From Alistipes senegalensis (GTDB taxonomy: Bacteria > Bacteroidota > Bacteroidia > Bacteroidales > Rikenellaceae), in the NCBI GenBank assembly GCA_023665825.1, contig JAMPDE010000001.1:1012355-1076354 (forward strand): a stretch of DNA of 64,000 nt, in the 5' to 3' direction. Shown here one piece after another: positions 7,608 through 16,349 of this stretch; the stretch's first letter is position 1; each line of letters starts with the position of its first letter. The notes beneath the pieces are model-generated. The model was not told where the DNA came from. It did not search any database and saw nothing but the letters and a program-made list of their open reading frames with translations. A program made the translations under genes and the position numbers.

Positions 7608-8930
7608 ATGGTACGCTATTACAACGACGACACGAACTACCGTTATCCCGACAAACGGCGCACGGCCCGCTGGCTCGCCGAAGTGGCGGCTGCCGAAGGG
7701 TGTACGCTGGGTGACGTGAGTTATATTTTCTGTTCGGCGCAGCGGTTGCTGGCCATGAACCGCCAGTATCTCGGCCACGACTATTACACCGACGTCATCA
7801 CGTTCGATTACGGCGACCGACGGGGGTCGGGCGTCATCGCGGGCGACATCTTCATCGATGTCGAAACCGTCGCCGACAACGCCCGGCAGTACGGTACGAC
7901 CGTCTTGCAGGAGATGCACCGCGTCGTCGTGCACGGGGTGCTCCACCTCTGCGGACAAGGCGACAAGACGCCCCGTACCAACGCGCAGATGCACCGCAAG
8001 GAGGATAAATATCTCGAATGGTGGAACCGGTCGGATAACAAGTCGGCGGTGGTTCGTAGGGTTCGTACGCTGGTTCCGTTCTTCGCGGCTCTGGTGCTGT
8101 GGGGATGTGCGGGAGAGGCGACGTCTAAAACCCGACAGGCAGAATGCGGCCTGCGAACGGAAGCTGCGGCTCTCTCGGTCGATGTTGCTGCGCCGTTGAG
8201 CACCGAAGTTCCGACCGCGATGCCCGCTGTTTCCAAGAAGCTGTGCGACAGCATGATGCGTAAAGTCCCATTTGTGCGCAACGACACCCTCTTTTTCTGC
8301 GATTACAGTGGTCGGCTGGACAGTATGACGGGATTTCGGGATTTTTGCCGGGTCTATGTCGATAAGAACCGCCTTTCCGCCAATTACGCGCGGATTCGCT
8401 CCGTCGCCGCGCTTGGCTCCGGGCGCAACCGTCGCGACTTCGAGGAGCTGACGGCGGCTTTGCATCAAAACGGCGGATTCCGCCGGTTCGACCGTCGCGG
8501 TTGTCCCGAAGTATGGCAGCAGCTCGCATCGGTCGCAGGCCGGTACTACATCGACGACCGTACGGTCTATCCCGTATGGATTACCGATTCGCTCTTTGTC
8601 GAGCAAACGCAAGACGGCGTGTGGCCGTCGCGCCTCGTGTCGTTCGATAATCCGGCTGCGGGACACTTCCGTTTTTCTGCGCGCTCGCTGGGTGGCGAGG
8701 AATGCCGTTTCGACCTTTGGATCATCGATTCGCTGCGAAGCGTCGGGGTGCTCGTCGAACACGCCGGTGCCGACGAACGATACCGGCTTCTGGCGGCCGG
8801 AGAGTCCTCGCCGCATTTCGATCTTTTGGTCTGGGAGAGTGCCGAAATGCCGTCGAGCGACGAAATACCTTACGACGACATCGACTTCGAGGCGCTTTTG
8901 CGCCCTTTCCGGTTGAAAAACAACGACTAA
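7608..8930 (+). CDS. ybeY: YbeY endoribonuclease fused in frame to a lipoprotein-like domain
   Basis: Residues 1-143 form YbeY, the metal-dependent rRNA-maturation endonuclease. The zinc site HGVLHLCG plus the downstream MHRKED segment are in place, and the family normally ends here. No stop follows. The frame continues at about residue 148 into VVRRVRTLVPFFAALVLWGC, a textbook lipoprotein signal with lipobox cysteine at about residue 167, then about 270 residues of unrecognised sequence. A GTG at 8049 could start a separate lipoprotein inside the same frame. So this is either a stop-loss fusion, a nested gene, or a sequencing error that removed the ybeY stop. The last stop is 3 bp before mnmG. 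Confidence 0.8.
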   Translation: MVRYYNDDTNYRYPDKRRTARWLAEVAAAEGCTLGDVSYIFCSAQRLLAMNRQYLGHDYYTDVITFDYGDRRGSGVIAGDIFIDVETVADNARQYGTTVLQEMHRVVVHGVLHLCGQGDKTPRTNAQMHRKEDKYLEWWNRSDNKSAVVRRVRTLVPFFAALVLWGCAGEATSKTRQAECGLRTEAAALSVDVAAPLSTEVPTAMPAVSKKLCDSMMRKVPFVRNDTLFFCDYSGRLDSMTGFRDFCRVYVDKNRLSANYARIRSVAALGSGRNRRDFEELTAALHQNGGFRRFDRRGCPEVWQQLASVAGRYYIDDRTVYPVWITDSLFVEQTQDGVWPSRLVSFDNPAAGHFRFSARSLGGEECRFDLWIIDSLRSVGVLVEHAGADERYRLLAAGESSPHFDLLVWESAEMPSSDEIPYDDIDFEALLRPFRLKNND

Positions 8931-8933
8931 CGT

Positions 8934-10883
8934 ATGACACTCGACTACGATATCATCGTCATCGGCGGCGGACATGCCGGATGCGAAGCCGCTTCGGCGG
9001 CCGCCCGGCTGGGTTCGCGAACGTTGTTGCTCACGATGGACTTGACGAAACTGGCTTCGATGTCGTGCAATCCCGCGATCGGGGGCGTGGCCAAAGGGCA
9101 GATCGTCCGCGAAATCGACGCGCTGGGCGGTTGTACGGGCATCGTCGCCGACCGCACGACCATCCAGTTCCGCATGCTCAACCGGTCGAAAGGAGCCGCC
9201 ATGTGGAGTCCGCGCGCGCAGTGCGACAAGACGCGCTTTTCCGAAGAGTGGCGCCGCCTGCTCGAAAATACGGTGAACCTCTATCTGTGGCAGGATGCGG
9301 CTACCGAGCTCTTGTTCGAGCCACTGGATTTTCCCGCTCCCCCTCTTTTGGCGGCCTCCTCCTCTCCTGCGTCTGCCCCCGCTGTTCCTGCCGGCCCGCA
9401 CCTCCGCGTTTGCGGCGTTCGTACGCGCATGGGGGTCGAATTCCGATGCAAAGCGGTGATTCTCACCGCCGGGACTTTCCTCGACGGGCTGATGCACTGC
9501 GGCGCGTCGCACGCCGAAGGGGGACGCGCCGGCGATGCCGCGTCGCACGGACTGACCGCCTGCCTGCAAGCCGTCGGATTCGAGGCGGGCCGCATGAAAA
9601 CCGGTACGCCTGCCCGTTTGGACGCGCGTACCATCGACTTCGAGGCGTTGGAGCCCCAATACGGCGATGAACAGCCCTCGAAATTCTCGTTTTCGTCTGA
9701 AACACAGCCTGTTAAGGAACAACTGCCTTGCTTTTCGGTCTATACCACGCCCGAAGTGCACGCGACGCTGCGCAGCGGATTCGACCGGTCGCCCCTTTTC
9801 AACGGGACGATTCAGGGCATCGGGCCCCGCTACTGCCCTTCGATCGAGGACAAGCTCCGCACCTTCGCCGACAAGGAGCAGCACCAGCTTTTCTTGGAGC
9901 CGGAGGGTCGTTCGACCAACGAATACTATCTGAACGGTTTTTCGTCGTCGTTGCCATGGGAGGTGCAGTGGGAGGCCCTGCACCAGATGCGCGGATTGGA
10001 AGACGTGCATATTTTCCGGCCGGGCTATGCGATCGAATACGACTATTTTCCGCCGACCCAATTGCATCATTCGCTTGAAACAAAGCGGGTTACGGGATTA
10101 TTTTTCGCCGGTCAGGTCAACGGCACGACCGGTTACGAAGAAGCGGCCGCGCAAGGGTTGCTGGCCGGCATCAATGCCCATCGTCAGCTGGCTGGAGCGG
10201 AGCCCGTCGTGCTGAAGCGCGACGAAGCCTATATCGGCGTGCTCATCGACGACCTCGTGACGAAAGGCGTCGATGAACCCTACCGTATGTTCACCTCGCG
10301 TGCCGAATACCGCATCCTGCTTCGGCAGGACAATGCCGATGCGCGGCTCACTCCGTTGGGCTATGAAATCGGGTTGATTTCGTGTCGGAGATACGAAGAA
10401 TTCGCGCAAAAAAAATCGCTCGTAGAATCGCTTATTTCGTTCGCGCACGAACGGAGTCTCAAAGCAGCCGAAATTAACGGCTATTTGATTTCGGTCGGTT
10501 CGGAGCCTTTGACGCAGGGAAAACGTCTGCACGAAGTGTTGATGCGCAACAACGTGACCTTCGAGTCGCTCCGGCCGGTCGTCCCGGCGCTCGACCGTTT
10601 TATCCGCGAACACGAAATCGGAAGCGAAGTCATCGAGGAAGCCGAAATCCGAATCAAATATCGCGGATACATCGAGCGCGAAAAATTCATTGCCGACAAA
10701 CTGCACCGATTGGAGAATATCCGCATTCCGGCCGATTTCGATTTCCATGCCATGCAGGCATTGACCATCGAGGCGCGGCAGAAACTCTCGCGCATCCGTC
10801 CCGCTACGATCGGACAGGCCTCACGCATTCCGGGTGTTTCGCCAGCCGACATCAACGTCTTGTTGGTTAAATTCGGGCGATAA
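8934..10883 (+). CDS. mnmG: tRNA uridine 5-carboxymethylaminomethyl modification enzyme MnmG (GidA)
   Basis: An FAD protein that works with MnmE to modify U34 of certain tRNAs. Visible features: FAD motif VIGGGHAGCEAASAAARLG (residues 8-26), SCNPAIGG (about 43-50), TGTFLDG-type AGTFLDGLMHCG, the C-terminal domain with YKGYI-like YRGYIEREKF, and RIPGVSPADINVL near the end. Length 649 is slightly above the E. coli protein because of a Pro/Ala/Ser-rich insertion at about residues 137-160. mnmG lies close to oriC in many bacteria, which supports the origin candidate. Confidence 0.97.
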   Translation: MTLDYDIIVIGGGHAGCEAASAAARLGSRTLLLTMDLTKLASMSCNPAIGGVAKGQIVREIDALGGCTGIVADRTTIQFRMLNRSKGAAMWSPRAQCDKTRFSEEWRRLLENTVNLYLWQDAATELLFEPLDFPAPPLLAASSSPASAPAVPAGPHLRVCGVRTRMGVEFRCKAVILTAGTFLDGLMHCGASHAEGGRAGDAASHGLTACLQAVGFEAGRMKTGTPARLDARTIDFEALEPQYGDEQPSKFSFSSETQPVKEQLPCFSVYTTPEVHATLRSGFDRSPLFNGTIQGIGPRYCPSIEDKLRTFADKEQHQLFLEPEGRSTNEYYLNGFSSSLPWEVQWEALHQMRGLEDVHIFRPGYAIEYDYFPPTQLHHSLETKRVTGLFFAGQVNGTTGYEEAAAQGLLAGINAHRQLAGAEPVVLKRDEAYIGVLIDDLVTKGVDEPYRMFTSRAEYRILLRQDNADARLTPLGYEIGLISCRRYEEFAQKKSLVESLISFAHERSLKAAEINGYLISVGSEPLTQGKRLHEVLMRNNVTFESLRPVVPALDRFIREHEIGSEVIEEAEIRIKYRGYIEREKFIADKLHRLENIRIPADFDFHAMQALTIEARQKLSRIRPATIGQASRIPGVSPADINVLLVKFGR

Positions 10884-10992
10884 CCGATTTTTATTATTGT
10901 TGTAGGGTCGAAGCCATAGTATTACTGTGTGCTGGTTGTCGCCATTCACCCTACCCTGCTGATTTGTTTTCGATTGCTTGTACTTGCGGCTC

Positions 10993-11008
10993 TGTTCCAC
11001 GTGGAACA
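10993..11008. promoter_or_regulatory. parS-like site 1 (perfect palindrome)
   Basis: TGTTCCACGTGGAACA is a perfect 16-bp palindrome close to the bacterial ParB-binding consensus TGTTTCACGTGAAACA. It lies in the mnmG-ilvE gap, about 4.7 kb from the candidate origin. Confidence 0.75.
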
Positions 11009-11131
11009 TCCCGAGTGTCGCCTGTCTTTAATATAACTATTGCATGGTTGAGCCAGCTACTGTTTTACTACTGATGACGGTCGACAGATCGGTTATTTTT
11101 TCGGCTGCCGAACCTTTGCTTTCGACGATTT

Positions 11132-11147
11132 TGTTCCACGTGGAATG
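11132..11147. promoter_or_regulatory. parS-like site 2
   Basis: TGTTCCACGTGGAATG matches the perfect site at 14 of 16 positions and lies 139 bp to its right, in the same gap. Confidence 0.65.
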
Positions 11148-11210
11148 CTGGGCTTTGTTCGACCATTGCCACATGTTCTGCCCTGCTGGAATTATCCGAC
11201 ACTCCCGTAT

Positions 11211-11242
11211 AAAAAAGACGTCCGGTTATCGGACGTCTTTTT
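11211..11242. terminator. Bidirectional terminator after ilvE
   Basis: AAAAAA, then stem GACGTCCG/CGGACGTC with loop GTTAT, then TTTTT. It can serve ilvE (minus strand) and anything read from the mnmG side. The rest of the gap 10884-11262 shows no gene. Confidence 0.8.
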
Positions 11243-11262
11243 GCTTTAAGTGATGGGGCCAG

Positions 11263-12276
11263 TTACAACACGATCGTGCACCAGCCGTATTTGTCTTCGG
11301 CGCGGCCGTACTGAATGTCTTGCAGTCCGTCGTAAAGCGCACGACTGATTTTGCCGACCTCCGAGCCGTAGTCGTAAATCGCATTGGTCTGCATGTCGAA
11401 TATCTTGCCGATGGGCGAAATGACGGCCGCCGTACCGCAAGCCCCGCACTCCTCGAAAGTCGGGAGTTCTTCGACGGGAATTTGTCGGTCTTCGACGGTC
11501 AGACCCATGTCGCGAGCCAGCTGGCGCAGGCTTTTGTTCGTGATAGAGGGCAATACGGAGGTCGATTTCGGCGTGATGTATTTTCCCTCTTTGATGCCGA
11601 AAAAGTTCGCTGCGCCGCATTCTTCGATGTATTTGTGCTCGGCCGCGTCGAGATACATCACGTTTGCGTACCCTTTTTCGTGCGCGTGTTGACCCGAAAG
11701 CAGACTCGACGCGTAGTTGCCGCCGACCTTGACGTCGCCCGTTCCACGTGGAGCAGCACGGTCTTGTTCGCGGTCGATAGCGACCGAAATCGGTTTGATG
11801 CCCTCCTTGAAATAGGCTCCGACCGGCGAGCAATAGACGATCAGAAGGGCGTCTTTGGCCGGACGAACGCCCAGCCCGGCCGTCGTGCCGAACATCACGG
11901 GACGAAGGTAAAGCGACGCCCCGCTTCCATAGGGCGGAATATAGTCTGCGTTGCGTTTGACGACCTCGATGCACGCATCGACCACCATTTCGACCGTCGG
12001 CACCGGAAGGCACAGCCGCGCAGCCGACGAACGCAGTCGCTCGGCGTTGTCGTGCACGCGGAACAGCCGCACGTGCCCGTCGGCACCCCGAAAGGCTTTG
12101 AGCCCCTCGAACAATTCGATGCCGTAATGCAGGCACGAAGCCGACATGTGCATCCGAATGTACTCGTCGTCCGTGACGACCATTTCGCTCCACCGTCCGT
12201 CCGTATAGGTGTAACGGACATTGTAATCGGTCTTGTGGTAATCGAAGCCTAATGCGCTCCAATCCATGCTTTTCAT
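11263..12276 (-). CDS. ilvE: Branched-chain amino-acid aminotransferase
   Basis: A PLP enzyme of fold type IV that interconverts Leu, Ile and Val with their 2-oxo acids. It has the BCAT2-like length (337 residues) and landmarks: LHYGIELFEGLKAFRG (about 50-65), the PLP-lysine region VKVGGNYASSLL (about 180-192), YIEECGAANFFGI, and the C-terminal YDYGSEVGK. The start is MKSMDWSALGFDYHKT; the fourth residue is an alternative Met. Codons for about residues 174-179 (APRGTG region) also spell a parS-like 16-mer. The terminator just beyond the stop indicates a single-gene transcript. Confidence 0.95.
   Translation of the reverse strand: MKSMDWSALGFDYHKTDYNVRYTYTDGRWSEMVVTDDEYIRMHMSASCLHYGIELFEGLKAFRGADGHVRLFRVHDNAERLRSSAARLCLPVPTVEMVVDACIEVVKRNADYIPPYGSGASLYLRPVMFGTTAGLGVRPAKDALLIVYCSPVGAYFKEGIKPISVAIDREQDRAAPRGTGDVKVGGNYASSLLSGQHAHEKGYANVMYLDAAEHKYIEECGAANFFGIKEGKYITPKSTSVLPSITNKSLRQLARDMGLTVEDRQIPVEELPTFEECGACGTAAVISPIGKIFDMQTNAIYDYGSEVGKISRALYDGLQDIQYGRAEDKYGWCTIVL
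11740..11755. promoter_or_regulatory. parS-like site 3, inside ilvE
   Basis: CGTTCCACGTGGAGCA matches the perfect site at 14 of 16 positions, with the CCACGTGG core intact. It lies inside the ilvE coding sequence, 740 bp from site 1. Confidence 0.55.
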
Positions 12277-12351
12277 GTTGCTTTTATTTTTTTCTAAAAA
12301 CGTTTTTCTAAATTTTGCAGGCGTGTATCGTGCGGTATCTATTCGACCCGT

Positions 12352-12485
12352 TTCTGTTCGGTGGGCGGAGCACTTTCTGCCGTCCGAAGCGAATGGAGTG
12401 TCCGTAGCCCTTAAAACCCGCTTTTTAAGCGGGGCGCTTCCTTCCGTCGGAAATCCCGTTGACCGTTCGTAGCCCTAATAAAAAA
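12352..12485 (-). repeat. Family-A repeat after metG
   Basis: Begins directly after the metG stop. In metG orientation it has TTATTAGGGCTACG, a tail, hairpin CCCCGCTTAAAAAGCGGG with TTTTAA (12434 down to 12409) and a second tail. It fills most of the 209-bp metG-ilvE gap. Confidence 0.75.
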
Positions 12486-14552
12486 TCAGCCGACGACCGC
12501 ACCATTTGCTACTTCGCCGTCGGGTTGCAGCAGCCGCAAGGTACCCGTCGCATCTTCGGCCATCAGAATCATGCCGTTCGACAAGATGCCTTTCATCTCG
12601 CGCGGCACCAGATTGACCAGCACCAGTACTTGACGCCCTATCAGCTCTTCGGGCGTGAAACGGTCGGCAATGCCCGATACGATTTCGCGCCGGTCGATGC
12701 CCGTATCGACGGTCAGTTTCAGCAGTTTTTTGGTTTTCGCGACTTTTTCGGCCGACAGAATTTTCGCTACGCGAATGTCCATCTTCTGGAAATCCTCGAA
12801 TGTTATCGCCTCTTTCTGCGCCGCTGCTGTCGCTTCGGCTGCGCGGTTCGCCGCTTTGATGGCCGCTAATTTGTCCAATTGGCGTTGAATCGCATCGTCT
12901 TCGATCTTCTCGAACAGCAGTTCGGGCGTGCCGATCTTGTGCCCCGCAGGCACCAAATCCGTCGCACCGAGCCGCTCCCACCCGAAAGGCTCTACCGCCA
13001 ACATTTTCAGGATTTTGGCTGCCGTGAACGGCATGAACGGCTCGATGGCGATCGCCGTGTTCGCTGCCAGTTGCAACGCCACGTGCAGAATCGTCTTTAC
13101 CCGTTCGGGGTCGGTCTTGATGACTTTCCACGCCTCCGTGTCGGCCAGATATTTGTTGCCGATGCGCGCGATGTTCATCGCGTCTTTCAGCGCCTCGCGG
13201 AAGTGGTAGGTCTCGATGTTGTTTTCGAGCGAGCCTTTCACCGCCGCCATTTCTTCGATCGTCTCGCGGTCGTAGTCGGTCAGTTCGCCTGCGGCGGGCA
13301 CTACCCCGTCGTAGTATTTGGTCGTCAGCACCAACGCCCTGTTAATAAAATTGCCCAGTACGGCGACCAGCTCGCTGTTGTTGCGCGACTGGAAGTCTTT
13401 CCACGTGAAGTCGTTGTCCTTCGTTTCGGGGGCGTTGGCGCACAGCACGTAGCGCAGGACGTCCTCCTTGCCCGGAAAATCGTCCAGATACTCGTGCAGC
13501 CAGACGGCCCAGTTGCGCGAAGTCGAAATTTTGTCCCCTTCGAGGTTCAGAAATTCGTTCGCCGGGACGTTTTCGGGCAGAATATAATCGCCATGCGCCC
13601 GGAGCATCGACGGGAACACGATGCAGTGGAAGACGATATTGTCCTTGCCGATGAAGTGCACCATTTTCGTGTCCGAAGACTTCCAGTAACGCTCCCAATC
13701 GGGCGTAAGTTCTTTTGTAGCAGAGATATACCCTATCGGCGCGTCGAACCACACGTAAAGCACCTTGCCTTCGGCACCCTCGACCGGCACGGGGATGCCC
13801 CAGTCCAAGTCGCGGCTTACGGCGCGCGGTTGCAGGCCGCCGTCGAGCCAGCTCTTGCACTGGCCGTAGACGTTGGTCTTCCACTCCTTGTGGCCGTCGA
13901 GAATCCACTCGCGGAGGAATGTTTCGTATTCATTCAGAGGAAGATACCAGTGTTTGGTCGCGCGTTTTTCGGGCACGGAGCCCGATACGGCGCTGTGCGG
14001 TTCGATGAGTTCGTCGGGCGAGAGCGTCGAGCCGCATTTCTCGCACTGGTCGCCGTAGGCGCGGTCGTTGCCGCACTTGGGGCATGTGCCGACGATGTAG
14101 CGGTCGGCGAGGAACGTCCGGGCTTCCGTATCGTAGTATTGTTCGGAGGTCTGTTCGATGAACTTGCCGTCGTCGTAGAGTTTTCGGAAAAAGGCCGAAG
14201 CGGTCTTGGCGTGCGTAGGCGACGACGTGCGCGAATAGATGTCGAACGCGATGCCCAGCCGCTCGAACGAATCTTTTATCAGGCTGTGGTATCTGTCGAC
14301 GACCTGCTGGGGGGTGATGCCCTCCTTGCGGGCCTTGATGGTGATGGGCACGCCGTGCTCGTCGGATCCGCAGACCGAAATTACGTCGCACCCGCGCAGC
14401 CGCAGGTAACGGGTATAGATATCGGACGGGATGTATACGCCGGCCAAGTGGCCGATATGCACGGGGCCGTTGGCATACGGCAGCGCCGAGGTCACGAGGT
14501 ACCGCTTATACGGATTCTGTTGATTGCCCTGATTGTGCTGACTTTCTTTCAC
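12486..14552 (-). CDS. metG: Methionyl-tRNA synthetase
   Basis: A cytoplasmic class I synthetase of 688 residues that charges tRNA-Met. Seen in order: [15 protein letters not shown] with the HIGH motif (about residue 37), a zinc-binding knuckle [18 protein letters not shown] (about 158-175), the KMSKS-equivalent KISTSRN (about 345), an anticodon-binding helical domain, and a C-terminal EMAP/Arc1p-like tRNA-binding domain ([17 protein letters not shown], from about 580) that promotes dimerisation. A minus-strand -7-like TAATTTTG lies at 14589-14582. It is divergent from pheS. Confidence 0.97.
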   Translation of the reverse strand: MKESQHNQGNQQNPYKRYLVTSALPYANGPVHIGHLAGVYIPSDIYTRYLRLRGCDVISVCGSDEHGVPITIKARKEGITPQQVVDRYHSLIKDSFERLGIAFDIYSRTSSPTHAKTASAFFRKLYDDGKFIEQTSEQYYDTEARTFLADRYIVGTCPKCGNDRAYGDQCEKCGSTLSPDELIEPHSAVSGSVPEKRATKHWYLPLNEYETFLREWILDGHKEWKTNVYGQCKSWLDGGLQPRAVSRDLDWGIPVPVEGAEGKVLYVWFDAPIGYISATKELTPDWERYWKSSDTKMVHFIGKDNIVFHCIVFPSMLRAHGDYILPENVPANEFLNLEGDKISTSRNWAVWLHEYLDDFPGKEDVLRYVLCANAPETKDNDFTWKDFQSRNNSELVAVLGNFINRALVLTTKYYDGVVPAAGELTDYDRETIEEMAAVKGSLENNIETYHFREALKDAMNIARIGNKYLADTEAWKVIKTDPERVKTILHVALQLAANTAIAIEPFMPFTAAKILKMLAVEPFGWERLGATDLVPAGHKIGTPELLFEKIEDDAIQRQLDKLAAIKAANRAAEATAAAQKEAITFEDFQKMDIRVAKILSAEKVAKTKKLLKLTVDTGIDRREIVSGIADRFTPEELIGRQVLVLVNLVPREMKGILSNGMILMAEDATGTLRLLQPDGEVANGAVVG

Positions 14553-14581
14553 GGTTCACGCAATTTAATGAAAATTCCGGT

Positions 14582-14589
14582 CAAAATTA
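14582..14589 (-). promoter_or_regulatory. -7 box of metG promoter
   Basis: TAATTTTG on the minus strand fits TAnnTTTG and lies about 30 bp before the metG start. TTTG-rich sequence lies upstream but at non-ideal spacing. Confidence 0.4.
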
Positions 14590-14614
14590 AACATTTTTTC
14601 CAACAAAACGAACC

Positions 14615-14744
14615 TTTTTATTAAGGCTACGGGCGGTCATTGGGCTTCGGATAGTCAGGAAGCGCGCTGCTCGTTTAAGAAACGGGTTTTATTAGGGCTA
14701 CGGGCTGTCATCAGGTTTCGGAAGATTGGGAAGCGCACTGATCG
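14615..14744 (+). repeat. Family-A repeat, two tails
   Basis: TTTTTATTAAGGCTACGG leads a tail, then hairpin CGTTTAAGAAACG with TTTTATTAG and a second tail ending AAGCGCACTGATCG. It lies between the divergent metG and pheS genes. Confidence 0.8.
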
Positions 14745-14754
14745 AATGTAATAG

Positions 14755-14855
14755 CGGCTCTCCGAGCCGCGCGGGCCGCAGCCTCCGCCCAGCGGAGGCC
14801 CGCTCGTTTCCTCGCGAGCTCCGCAGTCTTCGACCCGCACTGCCGGATGCGGTTT
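14755..14855. repeat. Family-B repeat, diverged copy
   Basis: Contains GAGCCGCGCGGGCC, a GC-rich palindrome (CCTCCGCC...GGCGGAGG-like) and GCAGTCTTCGACCCGC. It resembles the copy at 50245-50330 in the same orientation. Confidence 0.55.
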
Positions 14856-14926
14856 TATGAAGCCGTGATAGTGCGGATAACAAATCGTATGATCGTCCTC
14901 TGGATTGACCAACGGTGCCGCTCCAA

Positions 14927-14959
14927 TTTTGACATATAATGAAAAAATTGCTAAATTTG
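14927..14959 (+). promoter_or_regulatory. pheS promoter
   Basis: -33 TTTTG (14927-14931), a 20-bp spacer and -7 TAAATTTG (14952-14959). It predicts a transcript start near 14966 and supports the pheS start at 15012. Confidence 0.7.
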
Positions 14960-15011
14960 CAGATTGCGTAGTATGCAGCGCATTGAACCGCATCGAATAA
15001 CGACACACGAT

Positions 15012-16031
15012 ATGACCGACAAAATCAACGAATTGCTCCGCCGGGTCGAGACTTTCGAGCCCAAAATGGCTGCCGAAGTCGAGGAATTCCGCATCCGGAT
15101 TCTCGGCAAGAAAGGCGAACTCACCGCGCTGATGGAGGAGTTCAAAACCGTTGCCCCCGAACTCAAACGCGAATTGGGGCAACAACTCAACCGGCTCAAA
15201 ACCACCGCCGTAGAACGGATCAACGCCCTGCGCGAACAGTTGCAGGACGCAGCGGCCGAACACGCCTCCGAAGTCGGCGACATGACCCGTCCGGGCACGG
15301 CCGAACCGCTCGGCTCGCGCCACCCCATTTCGCTCATGAAGAACCGCATTGTCGAGGTGTTCTCGCGGTTGGGTTATACGGTGGCCGACGGCCCCGAAAT
15401 CGAGGACGACTGGCACGTCTTTTCGGCCCTCAATTTCCCGCCCGAACACCCTGCCCGCGACATGCAGGACACCTTTTTCATCGAAAAAGACCCCGACATC
15501 CTGCTGCGCACGCACACGTCGTCGATTCAGGTGCGCATGATGGAGCATCAGAAACCGCCCATCCGCGTCATCTGTCCGGGCCGCGTCTTCCGCAACGAGG
15601 CCATCTCCTACCGCGCACACTGCATTTTCCACCAGATCGAGGGGCTTTACATCGACGAGGGCGTGTCGTTCGCCGACCTCAAACAGTCGCTGTTGTACTT
15701 CGCCAAAGAGATTTTCGGCGAGCAGACTGCTATCCGCATGCGCCCCTCCTACTTCCCATTCACCGAGCCGTCGGCCGAAGTCGACGTGTCGTGCAACCTC
15801 TGCGGCGGCAAGGGATGCGCCGTGTGCAAGGGTACGGGCTGGCTCGAAATCATGGGGTGCGGCATGGTCGACCCCAACGTGCTGTCGGCCAACGGCATCG
15901 ACCCGCAGAAGTATTCGGGTTTCGCGTTCGGCATGGGGATTGAACGCATCGCGATGCTGAAATACGGCGTGAAAGACCTGCGGCTCTATTTCGAGAACGA
16001 TGTCCGGTTTTTGCGTCAGTTCCCCGTTTAA
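15012..16031 (+). CDS. pheS: Phenylalanyl-tRNA synthetase alpha chain
   Basis: The catalytic subunit of the alpha2-beta2 class II synthetase. An N-terminal coiled-coil arm (residues 1-90) precedes the class II core: motif 2 FRNEAISYRAHCIFHQIEG, the Cys-rich CNLCGGKGCAVCKGTGWLEIMG loop common in bacterial PheS, and motif 3 FAFGMGIERIAML. The start MTDKINELLRRVE follows the promoter; an ATG at 14964 lies at the predicted transcript start and is unlikely. pheT is not adjacent. The stop codon TAA lies inside the loop of a family-A hairpin (CGTTTAAGAAACG). Confidence 0.97.
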   Translation: MTDKINELLRRVETFEPKMAAEVEEFRIRILGKKGELTALMEEFKTVAPELKRELGQQLNRLKTTAVERINALREQLQDAAAEHASEVGDMTRPGTAEPLGSRHPISLMKNRIVEVFSRLGYTVADGPEIEDDWHVFSALNFPPEHPARDMQDTFFIEKDPDILLRTHTSSIQVRMMEHQKPPIRVICPGRVFRNEAISYRAHCIFHQIEGLYIDEGVSFADLKQSLLYFAKEIFGEQTAIRMRPSYFPFTEPSAEVDVSCNLCGGKGCAVCKGTGWLEIMGCGMVDPNVLSANGIDPQKYSGFAFGMGIERIAMLKYGVKDLRLYFENDVRFLRQFPV

Positions 16032-16111
16032 GAAACGCCCTGTTAAGAACAGGGTTTTAAGGGCTGCGGACGCACTTGCAGTTTCCGATAGTTAGGAAGC
16101 GCACTGACCCT
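16024..16111 (+). repeat. Family-A repeat after pheS
   Basis: Two nested hairpins, CGTTTAAGAAACG (with the pheS stop in its loop) and CCCTGTTAAGAACAGGG with TTTTAA, then a tail ending GAAGCGCACTGACC. Confidence 0.85.
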
Positions 16112-16118
16112 TAATAAA

Positions 16119-16210
16119 AGCGGGACGAAGACTGTGAAGTGCACGCCAACGGCGGGCCTTCGCGGGCGAAGGCTTCGGCCCGCGCGACGCAAGGCGTCGC
16201 AACATAATTA
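16119..16210. repeat. Family-B palindromic repeat
   Basis: Contains GCGGGCCTTCGCGGGCGAAG followed by GCTTCGGCCCGCGCGACGC and GCGTCGC. It is flanked by inverted family-A copies (16024-16111 plus, 16218-16348 minus). Near-identical cores are at 50245-50330 (reverse) and 58098-58192 (same strand). Confidence 0.8.
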
Positions 16211-16217
16211 TGAACTC

Positions 16218-16348
16218 GGCGAGAGCGCCTCCTACCGCCCGAAGTTGAAAGAGTATCCGTAGCGTTAATAAAATTGTGAATTTTGAATTCAGTCAGTGCG
16301 CTTCCGACCCTCACGAAGTCAATGGGCCGTCCGTAGCGCTAATAAAAA
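16218..16348 (-). repeat. Family-A repeat, two inverted tails
   Basis: On the minus strand: TTATTAGCGCTACGG tail (16348-16293), AATTCAAAATTCACAATT spacer, then a second, more diverged TTATTAACGCTACGG tail. Together with 16024-16210 it fills the whole 318-bp gap between pheS and the TPR gene. Confidence 0.8.
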
Positions 16349-16349
16349 A

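Noticed and set aside
7323..10070. A 915-residue minus-strand frame opposite ybeY and mnmG
   Set aside because: Antisense to two genes with clear motifs; translation is His/Arg-rich without domains.
13396..13412. Further parS-like match in metG (TCTTTCCACGTGAAGT)
   Set aside because: Only the central CCACGTG and part of one arm match; several mismatches in the arms make it no better than chance.
16024..16348. Insertion sequence at the repeat-rich gaps
   Set aside because: No transposase gene or fragment is present in these gaps; they fit short non-coding repeat units instead.
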